DNA from: Plantimonas leprariae
Lineage (GTDB): Bacteria > Pseudomonadota > Alphaproteobacteria > Rhizobiales > Rhizobiaceae
Reading direction: 5' to 3'
Length of the DNA stretch: 64,000 nucleotides
NCBI RefSeq assembly: GCF_008802405.1
Contig: NZ_VZDO01000002.1
Location: forward strand, 186,001-250,000
Shown: positions 17,045-26,140 of the stretch, piece after piece
How positions within the stretch are numbered: the first letter of the stretch is position 1
Layout of the letters: every line of letters starts with the position of its first letter
The notes under the pieces: generated by a model
Database searches by the model: none
What the model saw: only the letters and a program-made list of their open reading frames with translations
Told to the model about the DNA's origin: nothing
Program-made: the position numbers and the translations under genes

Positions 17045-18787
17045 ATGAGCGACTTCACCGCCGGTCGACAGGTCGGACGTGCCGGCACGCACCCCGCGGC
17101 AGGCACCCTGCCCGTCATGGTCCTGCTTGCGGCCCTCGCTGCGCTGCCGGCCGGTCTGGCGATGATCCGCACCGTTCCGATCGGTGCGATGTACTGGGAT
17201 CTCCTCATCTATTTCGACGCGGCCAACCGCATCTTCGACGGGCAGGTGCCGAACCGCGACTTCTTTCCGCCGGTCGGACCGCTCGGCTACTGGCTCTTCG
17301 CCGGCGGTCTGAAGCTCTTCCCGAACGCTCAACCGTTGCTGCTCGTCGACTGGTCGCTGCTGGCCGTGACCGGACCGCTGATGGCGCTGGTCGTGGCCGA
17401 TGTGGGCGCGCGTTCTCGCGCCGCCGCATTCGCGCTGCTGTTGCCGTTCCTGTTCTTCTCGCTGCTGCCGTTCGATGTCGAGAACTTCTCGGCGTTCCCC
17501 GGTGTCGACGGCTTCGGCATCTACAATCGGCAGGCCGCGCGCATCCTCTACGTCCTGGCGAGCGCTCTCGTCTTCTGCGAGGGCACGCGACGGATGGGCG
17601 TCGTGGTCGCCGGCGCGATGCTGGCGCTGTTCCTGACGAAGATCACCGGCTTCATCGCCGGCGGCCTGCTCTGCGCCCTCGCCTTCGTCGCGGGACGGGT
17701 ACGGCTCTCGACGACGGTCGCCGCCGTTCTCGCCTTCGCCGGTGCGCTGATGCTGCTGGAAGCGCAGACGGGTGTGGTCGGCGCCTATCTTCGCGACATC
17801 GAGATGCTTGTCGTGATGAACCAGGGAGGCATTCTCGGCCGCTTCCTGCAGGCGGCTTCCGTCCATTTCGGCGTGCTGCTGCCCTGCCTTCTTCTAACGG
17901 GGACGCTCGCCGCCTTGGGGGCCCGTCCGCTCATCGGTGAAACGCTCGCACTTGCTCGCCGCCCCTCGCTGCCTGCGCTAGCCGCCCTTCTCGACCAGCC
18001 GATATGCTGGCTCGCCGTCTCCGCCTTCGCGGCGCTGTTCTACGAAACGCAGAACACCGGCAGCCAGGCGTTCATCTTCGCCTGGCCGGCATTGCTCCTC
18101 ACGCTTTCGCGCGCCGGGGTCTGGCAGGGCTGGCGCACCGCCGTTGTCATCGCGCTCGTCGCGGCCTGCTCGCTGCCGACGCTGATGAATCTCGTCGAGC
18201 GCTGTGGCCGCTCCGCCGTCGGGGCGCTGAAATACGAGCGGCTCGAAACGGCCAATCTCGGGACGGTCGGCGCGGTGACGCAGCGCGGCGAACTGATGCG
18301 GCACGCCGACACGCTGCTCGACGCCTACGTCCGCAACCCCGGCTTCTACCGCGGCTTCGCCGAAATGGGGCAGTTGCCGAGCTTCCAGATGTTCGCGGAG
18401 CCGGACTACCAGATCGCGTTCCTGAAGACGCTCGACGAGGCGGTAGGAGCGATCGACCTCTACGAGACGGCGAACGGGACCCGGTTCGAGACGGTGATGA
18501 ATCTCGGCTTCGTGAACCCCTTCCCGTTCCTGCTGGATCGCCATGCGCCGAAGGCGATTTCGATCGGCGCCGATCCGTTCCGCACGGTGCCGCCCCCGAA
18601 CGAGGCGGTGGCCGCCGCGGTGCGCGCGACCGATCTCGCGCTCTACTCGAAATGCCCGGAGACGGCGGCGAACCGCGATCTCCTGAAGCTCTACGAGCCT
18701 TTCCTCACGGACCATAGCCGCGTTTCTCTCGGCCGCTGCTGGGACGGTTTCGTGCGCAACGGCCTCCTGCGCACGGTGGGGAACTGA
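17045..18787 (+). CDS. Predicted GT-C-type membrane glycosyltransferase
   Basis: A 580-residue protein with about nine to eleven hydrophobic segments between residues 22 and 385 and a soluble C-terminal part of nearly 200 residues. Just after the first helix is an acidic loop, MYWDLLIYFDAANRIFDGQV, followed by RDFFPPVGPLGYWLFAGGL. The placement of an Asp pair and a P-x-G-x-L segment resembles the first extracellular loop of GT-C enzymes that use polyprenyl-phosphate sugars. I cannot assign a known family. It is convergent with the prenyltransferase/aminotransferase operon and shares a bidirectional terminator with it, so a role in the same envelope pathway is possible. Confidence 0.7.
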   Translation: MSDFTAGRQVGRAGTHPAAGTLPVMVLLAALAALPAGLAMIRTVPIGAMYWDLLIYFDAANRIFDGQVPNRDFFPPVGPLGYWLFAGGLKLFPNAQPLLLVDWSLLAVTGPLMALVVADVGARSRAAAFALLLPFLFFSLLPFDVENFSAFPGVDGFGIYNRQAARILYVLASALVFCEGTRRMGVVVAGAMLALFLTKITGFIAGGLLCALAFVAGRVRLSTTVAAVLAFAGALMLLEAQTGVVGAYLRDIEMLVVMNQGGILGRFLQAASVHFGVLLPCLLLTGTLAALGARPLIGETLALARRPSLPALAALLDQPICWLAVSAFAALFYETQNTGSQAFIFAWPALLLTLSRAGVWQGWRTAVVIALVAACSLPTLMNLVERCGRSAVGALKYERLETANLGTVGAVTQRGELMRHADTLLDAYVRNPGFYRGFAEMGQLPSFQMFAEPDYQIAFLKTLDEAVGAIDLYETANGTRFETVMNLGFVNPFPFLLDRHAPKAISIGADPFRTVPPPNEAVAAAVRATDLALYSKCPETAANRDLLKLYEPFLTDHSRVSLGRCWDGFVRNGLLRTVGN

Positions 18788-18795
18788 AACGAAGA

Positions 18796-18817
18796 AGGCC
18801 GGGCTTCCGCCCGGCCT
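18796..18817. terminator. Bidirectional hairpin between convergent genes
   Basis: Perfect nine-base arms AGGCCGGGC (18796-18804) and GCCCGGCCT (18809-18817) around TTCC. It sits 8 bases after the GT-C stop and 24 bases past the aminotransferase stop. A-rich (GAAACGAAGA) and T-containing flanks allow it to serve both strands. Confidence 0.75.
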
Positions 18818-18841
18818 CCGCTGTCTTCCAGCCTTTGCGGC

Positions 18842-20299
18842 TCAGCCGATCTGCGTCTTGATGAAGTCCTTGACGATCCCGACGATGCCGCGTCCGAGCA
18901 GGTTGTCGAGGGCGTCGCAGAACTGGTCGACGTTTTCGTGCGTGCAGATCAGCGGCGGCTCCAGGCGGATGACGTTGCGGTTGTACTCCGTGAACGCCAC
19001 CAGGCAGTCGTAGTCGCGCAGCAGCAGCGCGCCGACGAACCCGGACAGTGAGCCCTTCAGCTTGTCGTCGAGGATCGCGACCATCGGGCGAAGCGCCAGC
19101 GGCAGAGTGCGCGAGAAGTCGTGGAACTCCAGCCCCACCATCAGGCCACGCCCCCTCACCTCCTTCACGATGGTCGGATATTTCTCGCGGATGTCGTTCA
19201 GCCGCTCGATCAGGTAGCTGCCGACGAGACCGGAATTGCCGATCAGGTCCTCGTCGTAGAGCGTGTTCAGCGCTTCGATCGCGGTGACCGACGCTTCGCC
19301 GATGCCGCCGAAGGTGGCATGCGCGTGGATCATCGCGGTCTTCGGCGTGCCGTAGGCCTTCATGTAGACGTCGCGCCGCGCGACCATTGCGCCGATCGCC
19401 GCCTTGCCGCCGCCGAAGCTCTTCGCCAGCGCTGTGACGTCCGGGATCACGCCGTGCCGCTCGAAGGCGTAGAACGTGCCGGTCCGGCCATAGCCGCACT
19501 GCACCTCGTCAGCGACCCAGACGACCTTGTGCCGGTCGCAGAGCGCCCGCACCCCGCGCCAGTAGTCGGTCGAGGCTTCGATGATGCCGCCGCCGCCCTG
19601 CACGGTCTCCAGCACCACGACGCCGATGTCCGGATGGCTCTGGACGCAGCGCGTCAGGGCTTCGAGGTCACCGAACGGCACCTTGTAGCTGTTGCCGACG
19701 AGCTTGAACTCGCCCTGGTAAAGCGTTGAGTCCGTGATCGAAAGTACGCCCTTCGTCTTGCCGTGGAACGAGTTCTCGGCATGGACGATCTTGCAGTTCT
19801 TCCGGCCGGACGCGCGCTCGGCGACCTTGATCGCGGCTTCCATCACCTCCGAGCCGGAGGAGCCGAGGAACACCATGTCGAGGTCGCCGGGGCTGACGAG
19901 CGCGAGATTCTTCGCCAGCGCCGCGGCGTATTGCGACAGGAAGGCGATGGCGATCTCGTGCCGCTTCTCGTCCTGGAACTCCTTCCGCGCCTTGAGGATG
20001 CGCGGATGGTTGTGGCCGAAGGCCAGCGAGCCGAAGCCGCCGAAGAAGTCGAGGATGCGCCGGCCGTTCTGGTCGACGTAGAACATGCCCTCGGCGCGCT
20101 CGACCTTCACCTTATGGAAGCCGAGCAGCTTCATGAAGTGGAACTGGCCGGGGTTGATGTGATCCTTGAACAGGTCCGCCATGGTGCGGATGTCCATCGC
20201 CTTGGCATCGGCGACGGTCAGCATGTTGGCGGGCTTGTCGGGGCCGTGGCGGAACGCCTCGTCGAGAAACGGCGCGTCGATGGTCGGACGGTCGAGCAT
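18842..20299 (-). CDS. Class III PLP-dependent aminotransferase
   Basis: A 485-residue fold type I aminotransferase. It has FLGSSGSEVMEAAIKVAERAS (cofactor phosphate cup), WVADEVQCGYGRTG (Asp to pyridine nitrogen) and LAKSFGGGKAAIGAM (Schiff-base Lys, about residue 294). The class includes omega-transaminases and sugar-ketone aminotransferases, so the substrate cannot be read from sequence. Start at 20299 with AGGAGA upstream (minus strand). It is the last gene of a minus-strand operon: HAD-UbiA prenyltransferase, small flippase, SDR epimerase, aminotransferase, with 14 bases between epimerase and this gene. In that setting it probably aminates a keto intermediate of a lipid-linked sugar or polyol. 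Confidence 0.88.
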   Translation of the reverse strand: MLDRPTIDAPFLDEAFRHGPDKPANMLTVADAKAMDIRTMADLFKDHINPGQFHFMKLLGFHKVKVERAEGMFYVDQNGRRILDFFGGFGSLAFGHNHPRILKARKEFQDEKRHEIAIAFLSQYAAALAKNLALVSPGDLDMVFLGSSGSEVMEAAIKVAERASGRKNCKIVHAENSFHGKTKGVLSITDSTLYQGEFKLVGNSYKVPFGDLEALTRCVQSHPDIGVVVLETVQGGGGIIEASTDYWRGVRALCDRHKVVWVADEVQCGYGRTGTFYAFERHGVIPDVTALAKSFGGGKAAIGAMVARRDVYMKAYGTPKTAMIHAHATFGGIGEASVTAIEALNTLYDEDLIGNSGLVGSYLIERLNDIREKYPTIVKEVRGRGLMVGLEFHDFSRTLPLALRPMVAILDDKLKGSLSGFVGALLLRDYDCLVAFTEYNRNVIRLEPPLICTHENVDQFCDALDNLLGRGIVGIVKDFIKTQIG

Positions 20300-20313
20300 G
20301 GTGGCTTCTCCTC

Positions 20314-21327
20314 TTACTCGGCCGGAACGGCGGCGACGCGGGCGGCCGGACGGAACGCGTTCTGCTTCGAGCGGTATTCGCTGTAGGCGGCGATCAGCAT
20401 GTCCTCGTCGCGGTACTGCGGCACCCAGCCGAGGTCGCGGCCGCCCTTCGACACGTCGAGCACGCATTCCTCGTCGGCGATAAGGTACTGTTCGGGGTCC
20501 ATGATCGGCATGTTCAGCCGGTCGAGGGCGTCGAGCGTGCGCTTCACCGCCCAGGCCGGCGTCGGCAGCAGCACCGAGCGCGAGCCGGCATGGCGGACGA
20601 GGTCGCGGAGGAGCTTCCGCACCGGCGGCGGGTTCAGCGAGCCGAGGTTGTAGGCCTCGTTCGGCACGCCCGCCTTCCAGGCGAGACGAGCCGCCTCCGC
20701 GCAGTCGAAGACCGAGATGAACTGGTACGGGTTGCGGCCCGAACCGATCATCGGAACCGGCAGGTTCGCGTCGATCAGCTTGAACAGCTTCTCCAAGATG
20801 CCGAGCCGCCCCGGCCCGATGATCAGGCGCGGACGGAACAGCGAGACGCGCATGCCGCGCCGGCGGAAGTCGGCGGCGAGGTGCTCGGTTTCCAGCTTCG
20901 ACATGCCGTACTCGCCGAGCGGCGCGACCGGATGCTCCTCCGTCATCGGCGTCACCACCGTGTGGCCGTAGATCATGTCGGTGGTGAAGTGGACGAGCCG
21001 TCCGGCGCCGGCGGCTTCCATCGCCTCCATGATGTGCTTCGTGCCGTGGTAGTTCACGGGGTAGAAGAACTCGTGCCGCTTCGCCCGCACCTGGATCGGC
21101 GACAGCATCTTGGCCGACAGGTTGTAGACCATGTCCTCCGCCGCCATCGGCACGCTGCGCACGGCGGCCGGATCGGTGACGTCGGTGTGGAGGAAGCGCG
21201 CCTGCCCGTAGTGCGGCAGGTCGGACCTGACGATGTCCGCCACCACGACTTCCTCGCCGTCGGCGACGAGGCGCGCCGCCAAGTGGCGGCCGACGAAACC
21301 GTCGCCCCCGAAAATGATGTGCTTCAT
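20314..21327 (-). CDS. NAD-dependent epimerase/dehydratase (extended SDR)
   Basis: A 337-residue extended short-chain dehydrogenase. The dinucleotide motif is GGDGFVGRHLAARL (residues 8-21). The catalytic Tyr-Lys pair is in YGMSK (about residues 142-146), with a Thr-Thr-Asp (FTTDMIYG) just before. The family acts on nucleotide sugars or related polyols; the exact reaction (epimerisation, oxidation or reduction) is open. The start overlaps the flippase stop by four bases, and the aminotransferase follows 14 bases later. An SDR producing a ketone and an adjacent class III aminotransferase form a natural two-step amination. Confidence 0.9.
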   Translation of the reverse strand: MKHIIFGGDGFVGRHLAARLVADGEEVVVADIVRSDLPHYGQARFLHTDVTDPAAVRSVPMAAEDMVYNLSAKMLSPIQVRAKRHEFFYPVNYHGTKHIMEAMEAAGAGRLVHFTTDMIYGHTVVTPMTEEHPVAPLGEYGMSKLETEHLAADFRRRGMRVSLFRPRLIIGPGRLGILEKLFKLIDANLPVPMIGSGRNPYQFISVFDCAEAARLAWKAGVPNEAYNLGSLNPPPVRKLLRDLVRHAGSRSVLLPTPAWAVKRTLDALDRLNMPIMDPEQYLIADEECVLDVSKGGRDLGWVPQYRDEDMLIAAYSEYRSKQNAFRPAARVAAVPAE

Positions 21328-21767
21328 CGTGCGACCTCGGAGATCTGGTTGTCGGATTGGGCGATTGCGACGGCATCCGCCTCGCCGTGCGGCTTCGAGC
21401 CGCCTCCCGCGATGAAGACGGTGCCGAGGCAGATGAAGGCGATGCCGGCGACGCGGGAGGCGCTCATCGCCTCGCCGAAGAGCTGCCAGGTGGCGACGGC
21501 GACGACGACGTAGGCGAGCGACAGGAAGGGATAGGCGTAGGAGAGCTCGACCTTCGACAGGACGAAGAGATGCGAGGCCATCGACACGACGAAGGTGCAG
21601 AGTCCGAGGAAGACCCAGGGGCTGAACACGATGCCGAGGAGCTTCAGTACGATGTTCGAATGCGCGAACGCGGCCGAGCCGATGTTCATCATGCCGTATT
21701 TCAGGAGAAGCTGGGCGGCGGCATTGGTGAACACCGTGAAGAGGATGAACGGCAGATACTTGGCCAT
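21324..21767 (-). CDS. Small DMT-type transporter, ArnE/ArnF-like flippase
   Basis: A 147-residue protein with four membrane helices, the size and pattern of a single EmrE/ArnE unit. The last two helices contain the family segment SYAYPFLSLAYVVVAVATWQ and RVAGIAFICLGTVFIAGG. ArnE-type proteins move undecaprenyl-phosphate-aminosugar across the inner membrane; related SMR proteins export cations. The operon context (polyprenyl transferase and sugar enzymes) favours lipid-linked sugar flipping. It begins 41 bases after the prenyltransferase gene and overlaps the epimerase start. Confidence 0.82.
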   Translation of the reverse strand: MAKYLPFILFTVFTNAAAQLLLKYGMMNIGSAAFAHSNIVLKLLGIVFSPWVFLGLCTFVVSMASHLFVLSKVELSYAYPFLSLAYVVVAVATWQLFGEAMSASRVAGIAFICLGTVFIAGGGSKPHGEADAVAIAQSDNQISEVAR

Positions 21768-21808
21768 CCGCGGATGTCCTTCGGGGTTCGAGCGGGTTCG
21801 GGGAAGCG

Positions 21809-23251
21809 TCAGATGTACGCGGCGGCGACGAACAGCGCCGCGCCGAGGCCGATCATGATCTGCGAGCGCCAGTCGCGCAGGATGAACACGACCGGGTCGT
21901 CGTGCATCTGGTTGCGACGGGCGAGGATCCAGATCCGGACGATGATGTAGAGGACCAGCGGGCAGAGCGGCCACAAGATCCAGGGCACGGAGTTGATGCT
22001 CTGGACCGTCGGCGAGTCGATGTAGAGGGCGAGCACCAGCGTCGCCGCGAAGCCGGAGGCGATGCCGGCCTGCCCGATCATCTCGAGGTCGCAGTCGACG
22101 TAGCCGCGCCCGGTCTTCGAGCGCTCGGCGCCCGTGCCGAAGTCGAGCAGTTCCGTGTAGCGCTTCACTAAGGCGAGCGAGAGGAAGAAGAAGATCGAGA
22201 AGGCCATCAGCCAGAACGACAGGCTGATCTCGGTCGCCGCGCTGCCGGCGAGGATGCGCACCGTGTAGAGGCCGGCAAGCGCCAGCACGTCGAGAAGCAG
22301 CATCCGCTTCAGCGCGACCGAATAGAGCGTCGTCAGCGTGAGATAGCCGGCCAGGACGAGCTGGAATTGCCAGGTGAGCATCGAGGCGATCAGCACCGAT
22401 GTTCCGACGAGCCCGGCCGCGAGTATCAGGCCGGTCGGGATCGGTACCGCGCCGCTGGCGAACGGCCGGTTCCGCTTGGTCTTGTGGCGGCGGTCTGAGG
22501 CGAGGTCGAGAAGGTCGTTGACGATATAGACCGACGAGGCCGCCAGCGAGAACGCCATGAAGGCCGCGAAAGCCGCGAGCATCGATCCGAATTCGAGGTA
22601 GCGGTGCTCCAACGCCACGGGCACGAAGATCAGGACGTTCTTCGTCCACTGGTGCGGCCGCATCGCTTTCACGAGACCGCGCAGGCGCTCGCTCAAGTCC
22701 GCGCCCGGCAGGACGTGCGCGCCGGTGCGGCGCTGCCAGCCCGCCGCCGGCCGGTCCGGCGCGACGACCGTCGCCTCGGCCGCGGCATCGAACAGGCAGA
22801 TGTCCTCGTGGCTGTTGCCGATATAGTCGAAGCCGTCGACGTCGGCGGCGACGACGATGCGTTCGAGCTTGCGGTGCGCGGTGAGGTTCACCTGTTCGTC
22901 GCTCGCCATCACCGCGTCGAAGACGCCGAGATGTTCGGCGACTGCTTCGGCAAGCTTGCGGTTCGCGCCGGTGGCGAGAACGACGCGGCGACCGCGCGCC
23001 TGGCTCTTCGCCAGTTCCGCGACCAGCTCGTCGCGATACGGCAGCAGCGACGGGTCGAAATCGATGCGGTTCGCGAGTTCCGCCTTCAGGCGGGCCTTGC
23101 CGGACGCCAGCCAGAAAGGCACGAGCGGTAGGAGGTGAGGTTTCTGTCGGGCAAGGGTGAACAGCGACTCCCAGAGCAGATCGGTCTTCGCGACCGTGCC
23201 GTCGAGGTCGACATAGATCGGTCGATCCGCTTGCGGTGCACGGATGTCCAT
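21809..23251 (-). CDS. HAD-UbiA fusion: polyprenyl-phosphate phosphoribosyl-type transferase
   Basis: A 480-residue two-domain protein. Residues 1-190 are a HAD phosphatase domain: motif I YVDLDGTVAK, motif II VVLATGAN, motif IV DYIGNSHEDICLF. Residues 200-480 are a UbiA-type membrane prenyltransferase with eight or nine helices and the signature NDLLDLASDRRHKTKRNRP (NDxxDxxxD). In mycobacteria a UbiA member (Rv3806c) puts phosphoribose on decaprenyl phosphate and a separate phosphatase removes the 5-phosphate; a HAD-UbiA fusion can do both steps in one chain. That reaction is inferred from the architecture. It is the first gene of the operon; ATG at 23251 directly precedes the HAD motif. Confidence 0.85.
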   Translation of the reverse strand: MDIRAPQADRPIYVDLDGTVAKTDLLWESLFTLARQKPHLLPLVPFWLASGKARLKAELANRIDFDPSLLPYRDELVAELAKSQARGRRVVLATGANRKLAEAVAEHLGVFDAVMASDEQVNLTAHRKLERIVVAADVDGFDYIGNSHEDICLFDAAAEATVVAPDRPAAGWQRRTGAHVLPGADLSERLRGLVKAMRPHQWTKNVLIFVPVALEHRYLEFGSMLAAFAAFMAFSLAASSVYIVNDLLDLASDRRHKTKRNRPFASGAVPIPTGLILAAGLVGTSVLIASMLTWQFQLVLAGYLTLTTLYSVALKRMLLLDVLALAGLYTVRILAGSAATEISLSFWLMAFSIFFFLSLALVKRYTELLDFGTGAERSKTGRGYVDCDLEMIGQAGIASGFAATLVLALYIDSPTVQSINSVPWILWPLCPLVLYIIVRIWILARRNQMHDDPVVFILRDWRSQIMIGLGAALFVAAAYI

Positions 23252-23450
23252 CGTTGCCCCTGATCGCATTCGACACGGCAAAGTCCCGTGCGTTCCGCGT
23301 GGTAAGTTCCACGGAAGCCGTTTCCTGGTCGTGAACGGAACGCCTTCCGGGGCCTGTCGGCGCGGTCGTTCTGCGCGGCTGGTTAGCGCCGGCTTCAGCG
23401 AATCGTGAAAATGCGACGAAACCGCTGCCGCCGCTCCTCGTTCGCAGCGC

Positions 23451-23882
23451 ATGGGCAGATGGATACCATGGAGGATCGCGATGGTGGCGGCCACCGTTCT
23501 CGGCATGGCGGGCGCGGCTTCCGGCGAACCGCTGGAGGGGCTTCGCTGGCAGAAGCGGCTGCTGCTCGTGTTCACTCAGGGCGACACCGAACGGGAGCGC
23601 CGGCAGCGCGACGCTCTGCCGGACGAAGGGTTGAGGGAGCGCGACATGCTGCTGATCCGCGTTCCGCAAGACGGCGAGGTCAGCGTGCCCGGGGTGGGGG
23701 CGGTGCCGAGTGCCGACATCCGTTCCGCCTACGGTGTCGCCGACGCCGCATCGTTCACGGTGATCCTCGTCGGCAAGGACGGCGGCATCAAACGCCGCTC
23801 GTCGGAACCGATCGCCGCGCGCGACCTCTTCGGCACAGTCGACGCCATGCCGATGCGGCGCCAGGAAACGCGCGGAAACTGA
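23451..23882 (+). CDS. DUF4174 secreted protein
   Basis: A 143-residue protein with a signal peptide (about 1-25, ending GAASG). The mature part fits DUF4174: LLLVFTQGD near the N-terminus, FTVILVGKDGGIKRRSSEP in the middle and the C-terminal signature FGTVDAMPMRRQE. The fold resembles thioredoxin-like proteins but has no Cys pair. The function is unknown. The gene stands alone between the divergent prenyltransferase operon and an oxidoreductase gene 80 bases downstream. Confidence 0.85.
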   Translation: MGRWIPWRIAMVAATVLGMAGAASGEPLEGLRWQKRLLLVFTQGDTERERRQRDALPDEGLRERDMLLIRVPQDGEVSVPGVGAVPSADIRSAYGVADAASFTVILVGKDGGIKRRSSEPIAARDLFGTVDAMPMRRQETRGN

Positions 23883-23962
23883 CAAGAGGCGTCGCCTTGC
23901 ATCCCGCCGGTTCGCAGGCGACAAGGCTGGCGGTTCGCTAGTCCTTCGGAGATCCTGCGCGC

Positions 23963-25012
23963 GTGGATGGGTCGAAGCTCGGTTGGGCGATCGCCGGCAC
24001 CGGCGCCATCGCGCGACGATTCGCAGCCGACATGCGGCATGCGAAGCGAGGCCGTGTCGTGGCCGTCGCCTCGGCAACGCCGGAGCGTGCGGCGAGACTG
24101 GCGGCGGCCATCGATCCGGCTGCGGCTTCCGGCGACCTCGACGCCGTGCTTCGCGACCCGCGCGTGGGTGCGGTCTATGTCGCCGGCCGCAACGAGGACC
24201 ACCTTCCCCAAACGCTCCGCTGCCTCGCCGCCGGCAAGCCCGTGCTGATCGAGAAGCCGCTCGCGACGACCGCGGCCGACGCGGAGCGCATCCGACACGC
24301 GGCGGACGACACCCGGTTGCTGGCGATGGAGGCGATGTGGATGCGCTTCACCCCCGGCATGCGCCGCCTGAAATCGCTCGTCGATGAGGGCTCGGTCGGC
24401 ACGGTGCGCGCGGTGGATGCGAGCCTGGCGTTCCGCAACGACGCTCCGCAGGCAAGCCCCCTTCTGGACCTCGGCGTCTATCCGCTGTCGCTGGCGGTGC
24501 AACTGCTCGGTTCGCCCGAAAGGATCGCGGCCGCCGGCAACGTAATGGATGCGGGCGTCGCGCTGTCATACAGGAACGCGATAGCGTCGATCCGCTGCGG
24601 CTTCGGGTCGACCGGGCCGAACGTCCTCGCGATCACCGGCGACCGCGGAACGCTCGCCACCGACGCGCCCTTCCTGTCGCCTTCCCTCCTGAGCTTGCGT
24701 CCCGCGCCGCCGCACGGCACGGAACGCCTGGAAGAGGACGAAGGCATGCCGCCCCTCGGCCGTCTTCCCTGGCTTGCATCGGCCAAGTCCATACTGCGTC
24801 CGCTCCGCGCCCGCCGGATACAGACGCTCTTTCTCGGCACCGGCCTGCAGTATCAGGCCGACCATTTCGCCGAGTGCCTGGCCGCCGGCCATGCGGACAG
24901 TCCGGTCATGCCGCTGGCCGAGAGCATCGAAGTCATCCGCATCGTGGAAGCGGCGGAGGCCGCGATGGCGAACTCAGCTTTGTTCGAAAAACGGCAGCGG
25001 CTCGAAGCTTGA
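23963..25012 (+). CDS. Gfo/Idh/MocA family oxidoreductase
   Basis: A 349-residue NAD(P)-dependent oxidoreductase. The Rossmann motif is AGTGAIARRFAADM, followed by the family EKP motif as PVLIEKPLATTAADAERI (Lys about residue 96). The C-terminal domain has the dimer beta-sheet and the LLDLGVYPLSLAVQLLG helix of the trans-dihydrodiol dehydrogenase/sugar oxidase group. Start is GTG at 23963. The 3' end runs 39 bases into the 3' end of the convergent oxidoreductase gene. Substrates are probably sugars or inositols. Confidence 0.88.
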   Translation: MDGSKLGWAIAGTGAIARRFAADMRHAKRGRVVAVASATPERAARLAAAIDPAAASGDLDAVLRDPRVGAVYVAGRNEDHLPQTLRCLAAGKPVLIEKPLATTAADAERIRHAADDTRLLAMEAMWMRFTPGMRRLKSLVDEGSVGTVRAVDASLAFRNDAPQASPLLDLGVYPLSLAVQLLGSPERIAAAGNVMDAGVALSYRNAIASIRCGFGSTGPNVLAITGDRGTLATDAPFLSPSLLSLRPAPPHGTERLEEDEGMPPLGRLPWLASAKSILRPLRARRIQTLFLGTGLQYQADHFAECLAAGHADSPVMPLAESIEVIRIVEAAEAAMANSALFEKRQRLEA

Positions 25013-26140
25013 GACGGGCCGATACGGCATCGGATAGCGGTCGGCCGCCTGCGCCACCAGCGAGAGCTCGGTGACATGCAGGGAAAAGTCGGCGGTGATC
25101 GGCGGCGTCCGACCCGCCTTCACCGCCGCCGCGACCGCCGCCGGGCCGCGCGCGAAGTCGATGCGCGAGGCGGGCGGCGGCGTCACCGGCCGGGCAGGCC
25201 CGAGCGGCAGACGCTGTCCGAACCATTGCCGGAACGGCAGCCGGCGCTCGGCGACGGCCAGCGCCTTGCCGAGCTTCGGCAGGCGGCTCGTCGCGCGTCC
25301 GTGCCGGTCGCGCCGGAACACCGGCGACCGGTTGTTCCAACCGTCCGAAAGCGACAGCATCCCCTCGTCGCCGACGATGTGCAGCGACCGGTCGACCGGA
25401 GCGGCCAGGCCGCAGGTCAGGCGGGCGACGGTGCCCGAGCGGAACTTGAAGCAAGCGACGGACAGGTCGTTGGCGAGGCTTTCCGGCTGCTGGCCGGTCC
25501 CCTTGTCGTCGAAAAGGCGCGTCGCGAAGGCGGTCATCTCCGCGACCGGGCCGAAGAAGGCGCAGAGCCAGGTCAGGTAGTAGCCGGCATGTTCGAGCGT
25601 GCAGCCGACCGCGAACTCGTCCTCGGCCGGCCAAGGCAGTCCCGAACGACTGCGCCATTGCCGGTGATTCTCGCGGAAGACCATCGAGTCCTCCATTTCC
25701 GCATAGGCCAGCCGAACGCGGCCGAACTCGCCGTCGCGAAGCGCCTTGCGGATCGCCGTCGCCGATTCGCCGAGAAGCGTCGCCGGAGCCGACGCGATCG
25801 CAAGGCCCCGCTCCGACGCCTGATCGACGAGGCGCTGCGCGTCGCCGATGTCCATCGCCAGCGGCTTCTCGCTCCAGACATGCTTGCCGGCCGCGAGGGC
25901 CGCCGACGACACCGCGTGATGGCTGGCAGGATTCGTCAGGTTCAGCACCATCTCGACTGACGGATCGGCGAGCAGCTCGTCGAGGCTCGCGAACGCGCGC
26001 GTTCGATGGAAGGACGCGAAATGCGCGGCCCTGTCGCCGTCGCGATCGAAGACGCCGACCAGCGCGAGGTCCGGGTGGTTCACGAGCGTCGTCATGTAAT
26101 AATCGGCGACGAAGCCGCACCCGACGATGGCGATGCGCAA
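24974..26140 (-). CDS. Gfo/Idh/MocA family oxidoreductase
   Basis: A 388-residue enzyme of the same superfamily as its convergent neighbour but from a different branch. It has VGCGFVADYYMTTL (Rossmann), the HVWSEKPLAMDIGDAQ motif (catalytic Lys) and a longer C-terminal part. The proteins are too different to be a recent duplication. A common N-terminal start at 26140 (MRIAIVGCG) leaves no doubt. It may act on a nucleotide sugar or polyol; no pathway partner lies beside it. Its 3' 39 bases are antisense to the end of the plus-strand gene, so the two mRNAs can pair. Confidence 0.88.
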   Translation of the reverse strand: MRIAIVGCGFVADYYMTTLVNHPDLALVGVFDRDGDRAAHFASFHRTRAFASLDELLADPSVEMVLNLTNPASHHAVSSAALAAGKHVWSEKPLAMDIGDAQRLVDQASERGLAIASAPATLLGESATAIRKALRDGEFGRVRLAYAEMEDSMVFRENHRQWRSRSGLPWPAEDEFAVGCTLEHAGYYLTWLCAFFGPVAEMTAFATRLFDDKGTGQQPESLANDLSVACFKFRSGTVARLTCGLAAPVDRSLHIVGDEGMLSLSDGWNNRSPVFRRDRHGRATSRLPKLGKALAVAERRLPFRQWFGQRLPLGPARPVTPPPASRIDFARGPAAVAAAVKAGRTPPITADFSLHVTELSLVAQAADRYPMPYRPVSSFEPLPFFEQS

